NCBI RefSeq assembly: GCF_022179305.1
Contig: NZ_BPQP01000089.1
Span: 97,206 to 161,205 of the forward strand
Source: Methylobacterium iners
Lineage (GTDB): Bacteria; Pseudomonadota; Alphaproteobacteria; Rhizobiales; Beijerinckiaceae
DNA length: 64,000 bases
Direction of reading: 5' to 3'
The notes below the pieces were generated by a model, which worked only from the letters and a program-made list of their open reading frames with translations, had not been told where the DNA came from and searched no databases. A program made the position numbers and the translations under genes. How positions within the stretch are numbered: position 1 is the stretch's first letter; every line of letters starts with the position of its first letter. Positions 44,268 to 50,685 of this stretch are shown in pieces.

Positions 44268-45164
44268 ATGACGACGCCCGACGCCGATGCCGTGGCCGCC
44301 CTGCTGCGGGCGGCGCTCGCCGATCCCGAGACCTCCTTGAGCCTCGGCAGCTTCGGCGCGCTCGCAGAGTTCCGACGTGAACCGGACGAGGCCGCAACAG
44401 CCTTGACCGATGAACGCCTCGGGATTGCCACTGGGCGCGGCGCCATCGCCCTGCACCCGCGGCCTGGTCTGCGGCCCGTCGCCTACGAGACCGCGTTCCG
44501 CTCGGGCTGGAGCCACGCCCTCGCGCTCTGCCTGCCGGATGCCGCGTGCGCCATGAACGGCCGGACGCTGCTCACCGAGCTCGGCCCGGACCATGAGGCG
44601 GCCCGCCCAGCGGATCGGGGCGGCGTGCTGTTCGACCTCGGTCTCCGTCTGCGGGCGATCGATGCCTGCCTGCGCTCGCGCGATCCGGAGACCACCTCCC
44701 GCCTGCGCGCCGCCTGCGGCCGGCCGTTCTTCGATCAGGGAACCGCGCTCGCGTCGGCGCTCCTCGCCCTGAATGCGGACCGCGTCCTCTGCGCCCGCAT
44801 CGGCCGCATCGAGGTCTTTGCCGCCGAGCCCCGGCCGGACGGGCCGCGCGCCTACCTCGTCCCGGAGATCCTGCGCGCCGGCCGCACCCATGCCGCGACG
44901 GCGCCGATCCCGGCGGGCCTCGTGCCGGTGGCCGCGATTCATCCGCCCCACCCATGCCGGGATGCGCGAGGCCGGCCGATGCCGTTCGATCGCGCCCGCC
45001 ACGACGCCTTCCAGGCCCTGCTCACCCGTTGGGGCGATCCCGATCTCCTCGCCGTCAAGCACGGCCTCGCGGAGCCCCGAGGCCGTCACGCCCGGGCGGC
45101 GCGGCGCGCCGGGGAGCGGCAGGCGCCCTTCCTGGCGAGCCCGCCACCCAAGGGTCACGCTTGA
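44268..45164 (+). CDS. Uncharacterised protein
   Basis: 298 residues, not recognised. It is soluble, Arg/Ala-rich and without a signal peptide. Features are a helical start (ADAVAALLRAALADPETSLSL), a segment around LFDLGLRLRAIDACLRSRD, and a C-terminal HPPHPCRDARGRPMPFDR stretch. The C-terminal 25 residues are basic. The long frame with strong GC bias at third positions supports it as real. It stands alone between a repeat region and the catalase-like gene. Confidence 0.65.
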   Translation: MTTPDADAVAALLRAALADPETSLSLGSFGALAEFRREPDEAATALTDERLGIATGRGAIALHPRPGLRPVAYETAFRSGWSHALALCLPDAACAMNGRTLLTELGPDHEAARPADRGGVLFDLGLRLRAIDACLRSRDPETTSRLRAACGRPFFDQGTALASALLALNADRVLCARIGRIEVFAAEPRPDGPRAYLVPEILRAGRTHAATAPIPAGLVPVAAIHPPHPCRDARGRPMPFDRARHDAFQALLTRWGDPDLLAVKHGLAEPRGRHARAARRAGERQAPFLASPPPKGHA

Positions 45165-45268
45165 GTGACCGCCAAGCTTTTCTTCGTGCGTCGGTCGTGC
45201 TCACGGTCTATCTGGAATCGATCCAATCAACCGACCTGACGCACGACGCGCACCGGAGACGAGGCATC

Positions 45269-46258
45269 ATGATGTCGACACGTATGACCGCGGGCTGTGC
45301 CGCGGCGCTCGCCTGCCTTCTCGCGGGGCCCGTCTCCGCCCAGGAGGCCGACGCCCAGGCCATCGTCGATGCGCTCTTCGCCGCCGGCGGCAACAAGCCC
45401 GGCGTCCGGGCGAGCGGTGCCAAGGGCGTCTGCGCCAAGGGCACCTTCACCCCGTCGGCCGAGGCGCCGAGCCTCACCAAGGCGCCGCACTTCGCCAAGG
45501 CGGTGCCGATGACGATGCGGTTCTCCATGGGCGGCAGCAACCCGGGCATCTCGGACAAGGCCAAGCCCGTGACGCGGGGCTTCGCGATGCGCTTCACCGA
45601 CACGACCGGCGACATGGTCTTCGTCTTCATCTCGGCGCCGGTCTTCTCGACGAAGACGCCCCAGCAGCTTCTCGAATTCGCCCGGGTGCGCGCACCCGGC
45701 CCGGACGGCAAGCCCGATGCCGACAAGATCAAGGCGTTCGGGACGGCCAATCCCGAGACGACCAAGCAGGCGGCCTGGCTCAACGCCCGCCCCGTCCCGG
45801 CGAGCTTCGCGGGCGTCGACTACTGGGGGGTCCAGGCCTACACGCTGACCGACGCCAAGGGGGCTGCCAAGATCGTGAAGCTGAAGACCGTCGCGACCGC
45901 AGGCCAGCTCGGGCTGATCGACGACGAGCTGAAGGCCAAGCCCGACAGCTTCTACGCCGACGAGCTCAAGGAGCGCCTCGCCAAGGGCCCGGCCACCTTC
46001 GACCTCGTCGCTGTTCTGGGCGAGGCCGGCGATCCGACGAACGACTCGACGGCCACGTGGCCGGAGGAGAACCGCAAGTCGGTCAAGCTCGGCACCATCG
46101 CGGTCAGCGCGATCGAGCCGAACGCCACCTGCGACGCCAACACCTTCGATCCCGTCGCCGACCTGCCCGAGGGCGTGGCCGGCCCGGCCGACGATCCGAT
46201 GTTCGCGATCCGCTCGCCGACCTACGCCATCTCGCTCTCGCGCCGCGCCGCGCCCTGA
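45269..46258 (+). CDS. Exported catalase-related protein lacking the distal His
   Basis: 329 residues with a signal peptide (MMSTRMTAGCAAALACLLAG, cleavage near VSAQ). The fold is the short haem catalase/peroxidase (SrpA-like): KGTFTPSAEAPSLTKAPHF, MRFSMGGSNPGISD, GFAMRF, and the C-terminal DPMFAIRSPTYAISL with the proximal haem Tyr. In relatives the N-terminal motif reads R-x-x-HAKG with the catalytic His; here it is RASGAKG, so position 50 is Gly (codon GGT 45416-45418). Haem binding may remain, but normal peroxide breakdown is doubtful. The stop is shortly before a possible EcfG promoter. Confidence 0.8.
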   Translation: MMSTRMTAGCAAALACLLAGPVSAQEADAQAIVDALFAAGGNKPGVRASGAKGVCAKGTFTPSAEAPSLTKAPHFAKAVPMTMRFSMGGSNPGISDKAKPVTRGFAMRFTDTTGDMVFVFISAPVFSTKTPQQLLEFARVRAPGPDGKPDADKIKAFGTANPETTKQAAWLNARPVPASFAGVDYWGVQAYTLTDAKGAAKIVKLKTVATAGQLGLIDDELKAKPDSFYADELKERLAKGPATFDLVAVLGEAGDPTNDSTATWPEENRKSVKLGTIAVSAIEPNATCDANTFDPVADLPEGVAGPADDPMFAIRSPTYAISLSRRAAP

Positions 46259-46261
46259 CCG

Positions 46262-46287
46262 GGAACGGAGGGTCCGGAACGGCGGTT
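46262..46287 (+). promoter_or_regulatory. Possible EcfG-type promoter, weaker match
   Basis: GGAAC (46262-46266), 17 bases, then GGTT (46284-46287) is one base off the alphaproteobacterial general stress consensus GGAAC-N16/17-CGTT. It sits 37 bases before the CXXCXGXG mini-protein gene. Confidence 0.4.
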
Positions 46288-46323
46288 CTCCTTCTCCCGA
46301 GACGAGGGGCGGAGGAGAGCGCC

Positions 46324-46491
46324 ATGGCCGAGCCGGACCCTGCCAAACCCGGAGACGAAGCCCCGCCCGGCGTGCCGGGCACCGGTGAGAACGTGTGCCG
46401 CCGCTGCCGCGGCGCCGGCACGATCGACGCGCAGCCTTGCCCGGACTGCGCCGGGACGGGCCACGTCACGACACCGATCGGCGGCGGCTGA
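46324..46491 (+). CDS. Mini-protein with two CXXCXGXG motifs
   Basis: 55 residues. CRRCRGAG and CPDCAGTG are two copies of the DnaJ-type zinc-finger motif, enough to bind one zinc between them. The N-terminal half is Pro/Gly-rich and unstructured. Such isolated DnaJ-like fingers are seen in small alphaproteobacterial proteins of unknown role. Its stop is directly followed by the next ATG, so the two genes are a pair. Confidence 0.7.
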   Translation: MAEPDPAKPGDEAPPGVPGTGENVCRRCRGAGTIDAQPCPDCAGTGHVTTPIGGG

Positions 46492-46725
46492 ATGGCCTTC
46501 CCCTCGACCTCGCCGACGGCCATCCTCGACGAGGGGCGCGGCGCCCGCTACCGCGGCGACCCCGAGAGCGCCAACCCTCACCCGCAAGGGTCGGAGGAGC
46601 ACGCGCTGTGGCTGAGAGGATGGCAGGTGCCCGACGGGTCGCAGGCCGAGGCGGAATCGCCCGAGCGGGAGGCCACCGCTGCGGGGAGGGCCGGGACGGC
46701 GCGCGAGGGGCCGGGACGAGACTGA
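46492..46725 (+). CDS. Rmf/CrpP-like small protein
   Basis: 77 residues. ARYRGDPESANPHPQGS followed by EEHALWLRGWQ fits the short 'G-x-x-A/Y-x-x-G-x(5)-NP-x-P-x-G-S-x-x-H-x-x-W-x-x-GW' pattern of Rmf/CrpP proteins. Rmf-type proteins dimerise ribosomes in stationary phase; CrpP has another reported role, so function here is open. The last 30 residues are disordered and charged. It is translated right after the zinc-finger mini-protein. Confidence 0.55.
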   Translation: MAFPSTSPTAILDEGRGARYRGDPESANPHPQGSEEHALWLRGWQVPDGSQAEAESPEREATAAGRAGTAREGPGRD

Positions 46726-46799
46726 TATCGCCCCTTCGGGCCGTCGCGTTCGTCCATCTCGCGGCACGTGTCGTGAAGGGGGCTGTTGCCCACCCACGC

Positions 46800-46917
46800 T
46801 CGTCATTCCGGGGCGCCGCAGGCGAGCCCGGAACCTAGAGACGCTGGCCTGGCAAGCTGAAGAACGACCTTATGGTTCTGGGTTCCGGGCTCCGCTATGC
46901 GGCCCCCGAATGACAAG
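46800..46917. repeat. Palindromic intergenic repeat, family C copy 1
   Basis: The outer arms CGTCATTCCGGGGC (46801-46814) and its inverse near 46902-46917 (GGCCCCCGAATGACAAG), plus inner arms GAGCCCGGAACC and GGTTCCGGGCTC, make a long imperfect hairpin of about 118 bases. It fills most of the gene-free gap 46726-46963. A short relative lies at 63887-63918. Confidence 0.6.
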
Positions 46918-46963
46918 CGTCGGGCTTGGGGCGCGAGCGGGACCCGCTCGACCGAACGTGGCC

Positions 46964-47167
46964 TCAGACGATCCCGCTCTTGTCGTAGGGCCAGGGCTTG
47001 CCGAGATGGGCCGCGACCTTCGCCGGGTCGTTGCCGGCCGCCGCGACGGCTGCCTCTACCTGCTCGACGGGCACCTCGAAGCGCCGGGCCCAGAAGGCGC
47101 GGGACCGCGGCTCCTTAAGGCTGACCGTGTCCGGGTCGCCGGCCTGCGGCTCCACTCGATCCGTCAT
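46964..47167 (-). CDS. DUF3606 protein
   Basis: 67 residues. The pattern DTVSLKEPRSRAFWARRFEV, then EQVEAAVAAAGNDPAKVAAHL fits DUF3606, small proteins with 'W-x-x-x-F-x-V-x-x-x-x-L/V' helices that are common in alpha- and betaproteobacteria and often general-stress induced. Function unknown. A near-consensus EcfG promoter lies on the same strand 44 bases upstream. Confidence 0.75.
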   Translation of the reverse strand: MTDRVEPQAGDPDTVSLKEPRSRAFWARRFEVPVEQVEAAVAAAGNDPAKVAAHLGKPWPYDKSGIV

Positions 47168-47210
47168 GCTGATTCCTCCTGCGCGACCCCGCGCGAGTGA
47201 CCGCCTCGAC

Positions 47211-47235
47211 AACGCCCGGCCACCGCCTAGTTTCC
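47211..47235 (-). promoter_or_regulatory. Possible EcfG-type promoter for DUF3606 gene
   Basis: On the minus strand: GGAAA (47231-47235), 16 bases, then CGTT (47211-47214). One base differs from GGAAC. The distance to the start codon at 47167 suits a promoter. Confidence 0.4.
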
Positions 47236-47239
47236 CGCC

Positions 47240-47683
47240 ATGCGCACCATCCTCCCGGCAGCCCTGCTTCTTGTCCTCGCCGCACCGGCGCGCGCCGATT
47301 CCTGCGGCGACCTGATCGACCGCGTCGTGGCGGGCACCGAGGCGCGGCTGGTCAAGCGCAGCGCGGACTTCGCCGAGCTCGCGGCGAGCGACGATATCAC
47401 CATGACGCTCGCCTGCGGCGGCCTCTCCGCGGTGGGGGTGCAGTTCCGGGGCGAGGCGCTGCCGAAAGCCTACTTCCCGCTCGTCGGGCGCGCGGGCCGC
47501 GTCGTCACGGGGATCGAGACCGCATCCATCACCGAGGCCGCCAAGCTCGCGCGCGAGAACGCGGCGCGGACGCGACACAGCCACGTCGATGCCGGCTCGG
47601 CCCTGGTCACCTGTTCCGTGGTCAAGGCGGCGGTCGGGCTCGTCACGGCCTGCGCGGTGATCGAGAAGGACGAGCGGCGCTGA
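47240..47683 (+). CDS. Exported uncharacterised protein
   Basis: 147 residues. Signal peptide MRTILPAALLLVLAAPARA, cleaved before DSCGDL. The mature part has four cysteines (SCGDL, LACGG, VTCSV, TACAV), suggesting two disulfide bonds, and ends in a hydrophobic helix-like VVKAAVGLVTACAVI. No family recognised. It diverges from the DUF3606 gene with 72 bases between them. Confidence 0.65.
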   Translation: MRTILPAALLLVLAAPARADSCGDLIDRVVAGTEARLVKRSADFAELAASDDITMTLACGGLSAVGVQFRGEALPKAYFPLVGRAGRVVTGIETASITEAAKLARENAARTRHSHVDAGSALVTCSVVKAAVGLVTACAVIEKDERR

Positions 47684-47696
47684 AACGGCAGGCCGT

Positions 47697-47777
47697 TCAG
47701 CAGCGCCGCATCGCGATCACGACGAAGCCCGAATAGGCGAGGGCGGCGGCCATGACGAGGAAGGCGCTGGTGTCCAT
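47697..47777 (-). CDS. Possible 26-residue membrane mini-protein
   Basis: A short frame reading MDTSAFLVMAAALAYSGF then VVIAMRRC. It is one membrane helix with a positive C-terminus (Arg-Arg-Cys). It fills the gap after the exported protein gene on the opposite strand. Codons are GC-ending as in real genes here. The ribosome binding site is weak, so this is tentative. Confidence 0.35.
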   Translation of the reverse strand: MDTSAFLVMAAALAYSGFVVIAMRRC

Positions 47778-47925
47778 CGCCGCAACTAGGCCGGGTCCGG
47801 CTCCCCGGTCGATCCGGCGTCACGTCGCTGCGGCATGTGCGCACCCCGGGCCGGGCCGCTTCACCGCCTGTTAACCCTATGGGCTCGATCCTGCCGCGCT
47901 CGCAGTCCCGGAGGCGGAGGAAGCC

Positions 47926-48201
47926 GTGCCGAGCCGCCCCATCCTGCGCCTTCCCAGCCTGCGCCTTGCGGCGATCCTGACGCTCGCCGCACCGGCCGCG
48001 GCGCAGGCGCAGGAGCCGCTCTTCCTGCGCATCCGGCCGGCCTCGCCGGAGGCCGCCTTCGCCGCGCGCGAGGCGGTCTGGACCCGCAGCCACGAGCGTG
48101 CGCGAATCGCCATCGCTTCGGTCTGCACCGGATGCCTGCTACCGGTGCCGGCCGAGAGACCCTCCGACGCTTCCCCCTCCGCCGAGACAGGTGCCCCATG
48201 A
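47926..48201 (+). CDS. Small exported protein
   Basis: 91 residues from GTG 47926, preceded by GGAGGCGGAGGA. Signal peptide RLAAILTLAAPAAAQAQ; the mature part is short and basic, with a CTGC pair near residue 68 that could bind metal or form a disulfide. It overlaps the next gene by four bases (ATGA), so the two are coupled. No family is recognised. Confidence 0.55.
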   Translation: MPSRPILRLPSLRLAAILTLAAPAAAQAQEPLFLRIRPASPEAAFAAREAVWTRSHERARIAIASVCTGCLLPVPAERPSDASPSAETGAP

Positions 48202-48572
48202 CGCAAGCCCACCCGACCAGCGGCCCCGTCGCCGACCCGGATTGCCCGGTCTCCCTCGACCTCCTGGGCGAGGTCTACCGCGCCGATGCCTACGACCTGC
48301 CCGGCATCCTCGAGGCGATTCCGGCGACGACCCGGGCGAAGCTCGCGGTCTACCTCTACGGCAAGAGCCACATGCACCAGCTCGGCCTCACGGTGGCCCG
48401 GGCCTGCAGCCGCGACGACCTCGTCCGGGTCGCGGGCGAGATCGGGTCGGTGGTCCACGGCCAGTCCCAGCTCAAGGCTCCCAAGGCGGCGACGCCCGCG
48501 CCCGCGGCCGCCCCGCAGCCCAAGAAGATCAGCCTCGGCGGCTCCGCCGCGAAGGGCCGCTCCTTCGACTGA
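48198..48572 (+). CDS. Uncharacterised cytoplasmic protein
   Basis: 124 residues. A folded helical part (LDLLGEVYRADAYDLPGIL, AKLAVYLYGKSHMHQLGLTVA, DDLVRVAGEIGSVVH) is followed by an Ala/Pro/Lys-rich tail that ends in ISLGGSAAKGRSFD. No signal peptide or helix in the membrane. It is coupled to the exported protein gene before it. Not recognised as a named family. Confidence 0.6.
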   Translation: MTQAHPTSGPVADPDCPVSLDLLGEVYRADAYDLPGILEAIPATTRAKLAVYLYGKSHMHQLGLTVARACSRDDLVRVAGEIGSVVHGQSQLKAPKAATPAPAAAPQPKKISLGGSAAKGRSFD

Positions 48573-48659
48573 CGCCGTCTTGCGGGTCCGGCCAAGGTTA
48601 ACCCCGCATTAACCATACCCTCCCATCGTCGCCTCGGATCGGGACGAAAGGAGAGCCTC

Positions 48660-49040
48660 ATGAGACCCTTCGAGCAACAGGTGCGCGAGCGCGCCTACTA
48701 CATCTGGGAAGGCGAGGGCCGCGTGTTCGGCCACGCCGAGGCGCATTGGCTGCGGGCCGAGGCCGAGCTCCGCGCCGACCGGGTCCAGGCCTCCGGCGGG
48801 GTAGTCCAGGCCCCCGCCGCGGCGGTACAGGCCCCGCTCCCGGCCGAGGTGCTGAAGCCCAAGGCGAACCGCGCCCGCAGCGCCGCGGTGAAGAGCGCCG
48901 TCACCAAGGCCGTCGCGGCCGAGACGGGCAAGGCCAAGGCGAAGGCGGCACCGAAGGCGGCCCCCAAGCTGACGGCTCCCAAGGCGGCTCGCCCGAAGGC
49001 GCCCCGCGCCACGGCGGCATCGAGCGCCGCCCTCCACTGA
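48660..49040 (+). CDS. DUF2934 protein with Lys/Ala-rich tail
   Basis: 126 residues. The start ERAYYIWEGEGRVFGHAEAHW, then RAEAEL is the DUF2934 motif ('RA-x-x-I/L-W-x-x-x-G-x-P-x-G-x-x-x-x-HW-x-x-A'). After residue 60 the protein is a Lys/Ala/Pro-rich, histone-H1-like tail that may bind nucleic acid. GAAAGGAG lies before the ATG. It ends before a strong terminator. Confidence 0.75.
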   Translation: MRPFEQQVRERAYYIWEGEGRVFGHAEAHWLRAEAELRADRVQASGGVVQAPAAAVQAPLPAEVLKPKANRARSAAVKSAVTKAVAAETGKAKAKAAPKAAPKLTAPKAARPKAPRATAASSAALH

Positions 49041-49061
49041 CCGGCCCTCGCCGGCCGACAC

Positions 49062-49093
49062 AAACCCGCCCCGGCAACGGAGGCGGGTTTTTT
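49062..49093 (+). terminator. Intrinsic terminator
   Basis: AAACCCGCC (49062-49070) and GGCGGGTTT (49082-49090) form a 9-bp stem with an 11-base loop, followed by three more T residues (six in a row, 49088-49093). It is the clearest Rho-independent terminator in the window and closes the DUF2934 gene. Confidence 0.85.
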
Positions 49094-49124
49094 GTTGCTT
49101 TGCCGAAGGGTGCGGCCTCGAAAC

Positions 49125-49150
49125 GGAACACCCGGGCAAGCGTTGCCGTT
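49125..49150 (+). promoter_or_regulatory. EcfG-type general stress promoter
   Basis: GGAAC (49125-49129), exactly 17 bases, then CGTT (49147-49150) is a full match to the consensus used by the PhyR/EcfG general stress response. It is placed 41 bases before the GTG of a small exported protein and just after a terminator. Confidence 0.7.
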
Positions 49151-49191
49151 ATCGGGTACGTTCCCGAGCCACCCACCCGCGAGGCCGCCCC

Positions 49192-49470
49192 GTGAGAACC
49201 CCGTCGCTCCTTCTCGTGATCGTCCTGGCCGGCACGCCCCTCGCGGCCGCGGCCGGGCCCTATCGCGAGCTGCGCCCGCGCTACGACATCGACGCCACCG
49301 GCAGCGTCGGGGGCCGCGCGCCCTGGAGCCAGCCCTGGGAATACGATTCGGGCAGCGACAACGACCGGCGCCCGGAGCTGGAATACTACCAGCAGGGCCG
49401 CGGCCAGCAGACCGGCGGGCCCGCCCGCAACCTCCTGCCCGACGACGGGCTGCACTTCTTCCCGCGCTGA
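49192..49470 (+). CDS. Small exported protein under EcfG-like promoter
   Basis: 92 residues from GTG 49192. Signal peptide RTPSLLLVIVLAGTPLAAAA, cleaved near AGPYREL. The mature part is Asp/Arg/Gly-rich with Trp and Tyr residues and seems disordered (YDSGSDNDRRPELEYYQQG). It has no recognised family. The exact EcfG promoter motif upstream suggests induction in general stress. Confidence 0.6.
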   Translation: MRTPSLLLVIVLAGTPLAAAAGPYRELRPRYDIDATGSVGGRAPWSQPWEYDSGSDNDRRPELEYYQQGRGQQTGGPARNLLPDDGLHFFPR

Positions 49471-49474
49471 GGCC

Positions 49475-50509
49475 TCACTTCGCCAGCGCGTCGGCGAAGG
49501 CCGCCGTGCGGTTGCGGGCATAGACCGGCAGGCCGGCGCTGATCGAGGTGCCGGTGTTGAAGGACGAGTTCCCCATCAGCACCTGGGCCGGCAGCAGGTT
49601 CTTGAGCACCGGCACCCGGGCATATTCCTGCTTGCGGTCGAGCACGTCGGCCTTGATGGCGAGCGCCATGTAGGTCGTCACCACGGTCTTGCTCGCGTCG
49701 CCCGGCATCGGCTGGAGGACCGCCAGGAACTTGCCGAAGCGCAGGATCTGGTTGACCCAGAAGATCGTCTGCTCGAGCCCGCCCGCCACCGGCGTGTCGA
49801 GCTTCGTCAGGGTGCCGAGCCCCGCCGCCTCGGCTTGCGGCAGGACGCGCAATTCGCTCTGGAACGAGACGAACTCGGCCACCTTCTTGGCGGCGCCCTC
49901 CTCGAGCTTGTTGGCGAGCTTCACGCCGAGGGGCAGCTTGCCCTCGAGGTCGTAGCGCGATTCGATGCAGACCGTTCCGTCCGCGCACCAGGACCGGTCC
50001 GGGCGCCGGGCGAAGGCGGCGGCCGGGTCCTTGGTCGGCGTCACGTCGGCCGGGTTCAGGGCCTTGTGCTTGATGACCGGGTCCATCTTCGAGACGAAGG
50101 GCAGGGTCGCGTAGGCCGAGAGGTCGATCGCGCTCGCGGGCTTGGGGACCACGAAGCGCCCCTGCGCCACGTAGACCTTCAGGGTCTCGTGTCGTGGCTT
50201 CGGAACGCCGTTGACGATCGTCGTGTAGTTCGGCTCGGCATAGGCCGCATGGGGGGCGAGCACCGCGCGCTCGGCCGGCCGGAGCTTGCCCCAGTCGAGA
50301 TAGGGGACGAGCCCGCTCTCCGGGTTCGAGGGATTGTCGCGGTGGTCCGTGAACAGGACCGTGCCGGGCTTCAGGGTCGCCAGGTCCGCCGATTCGATCG
50401 AGGCCACGTCGCGGATGCGGTCGGGCGCCTGCAGCTTGATGCCCTCCTGGGCCGAGGCGGCGGAGGCGAGGGCGAGGCAAAGGAGGATTGCCGGAAGTTT
50501 TCTCTGCAC
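49475..50509 (-). CDS. Exported uncharacterised protein
   Basis: 344 residues from GTG 50509; no ATG gives a sensible signal peptide. Signal: RKLPAILLCLALASAASAQ. The mature protein has a Cys pair (WCADGTVC) and an amphipathic mid-part (ESRYDLEGKLPLGVKLANKL). Its C-terminal hydrophobic stretches (FGKFLAVLQPMPGD, TYMALAIKADVL) could insert in or lie on the outer membrane. No family recognised. It ends four bases from the convergent small gene. Confidence 0.65.
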   Translation of the reverse strand: MQRKLPAILLCLALASAASAQEGIKLQAPDRIRDVASIESADLATLKPGTVLFTDHRDNPSNPESGLVPYLDWGKLRPAERAVLAPHAAYAEPNYTTIVNGVPKPRHETLKVYVAQGRFVVPKPASAIDLSAYATLPFVSKMDPVIKHKALNPADVTPTKDPAAAFARRPDRSWCADGTVCIESRYDLEGKLPLGVKLANKLEEGAAKKVAEFVSFQSELRVLPQAEAAGLGTLTKLDTPVAGGLEQTIFWVNQILRFGKFLAVLQPMPGDASKTVVTTYMALAIKADVLDRKQEYARVPVLKNLLPAQVLMGNSSFNTGTSISAGLPVYARNRTAAFADALAK

Positions 50510-50540
50510 GTGGGTACCTTGCTCACCGTTTGAGCCTGTC

Positions 50541-50650
50541 ACCTCCCCCTTGTGGGGAGGGGTCCGGGGTGGGGGTGGTTCCGCTTGCCTCCGCGGCAGG
50601 GTCGCCCCGCCACCCCCACCTCCAACTCCTCCCCACAGGGGGGAGGAGAG
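50541..50650. repeat. Palindromic intergenic repeat, family A copy 1
   Basis: About 110 bases: a hairpin CCTCCCC-N-GGGGAGG at each end, and an inner pair GGGGTGGGGGTGG / CCACCCCCACCTCC around GCAGGGT. It fills most of the gap 50510-50685. It is in the opposite orientation to copies at 54868-54976 and 56773-56882. Confidence 0.75.
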
Positions 50651-50685
50651 ATGCGCGATCCCGAAGGCGGTCGGGAGACGCCGCG

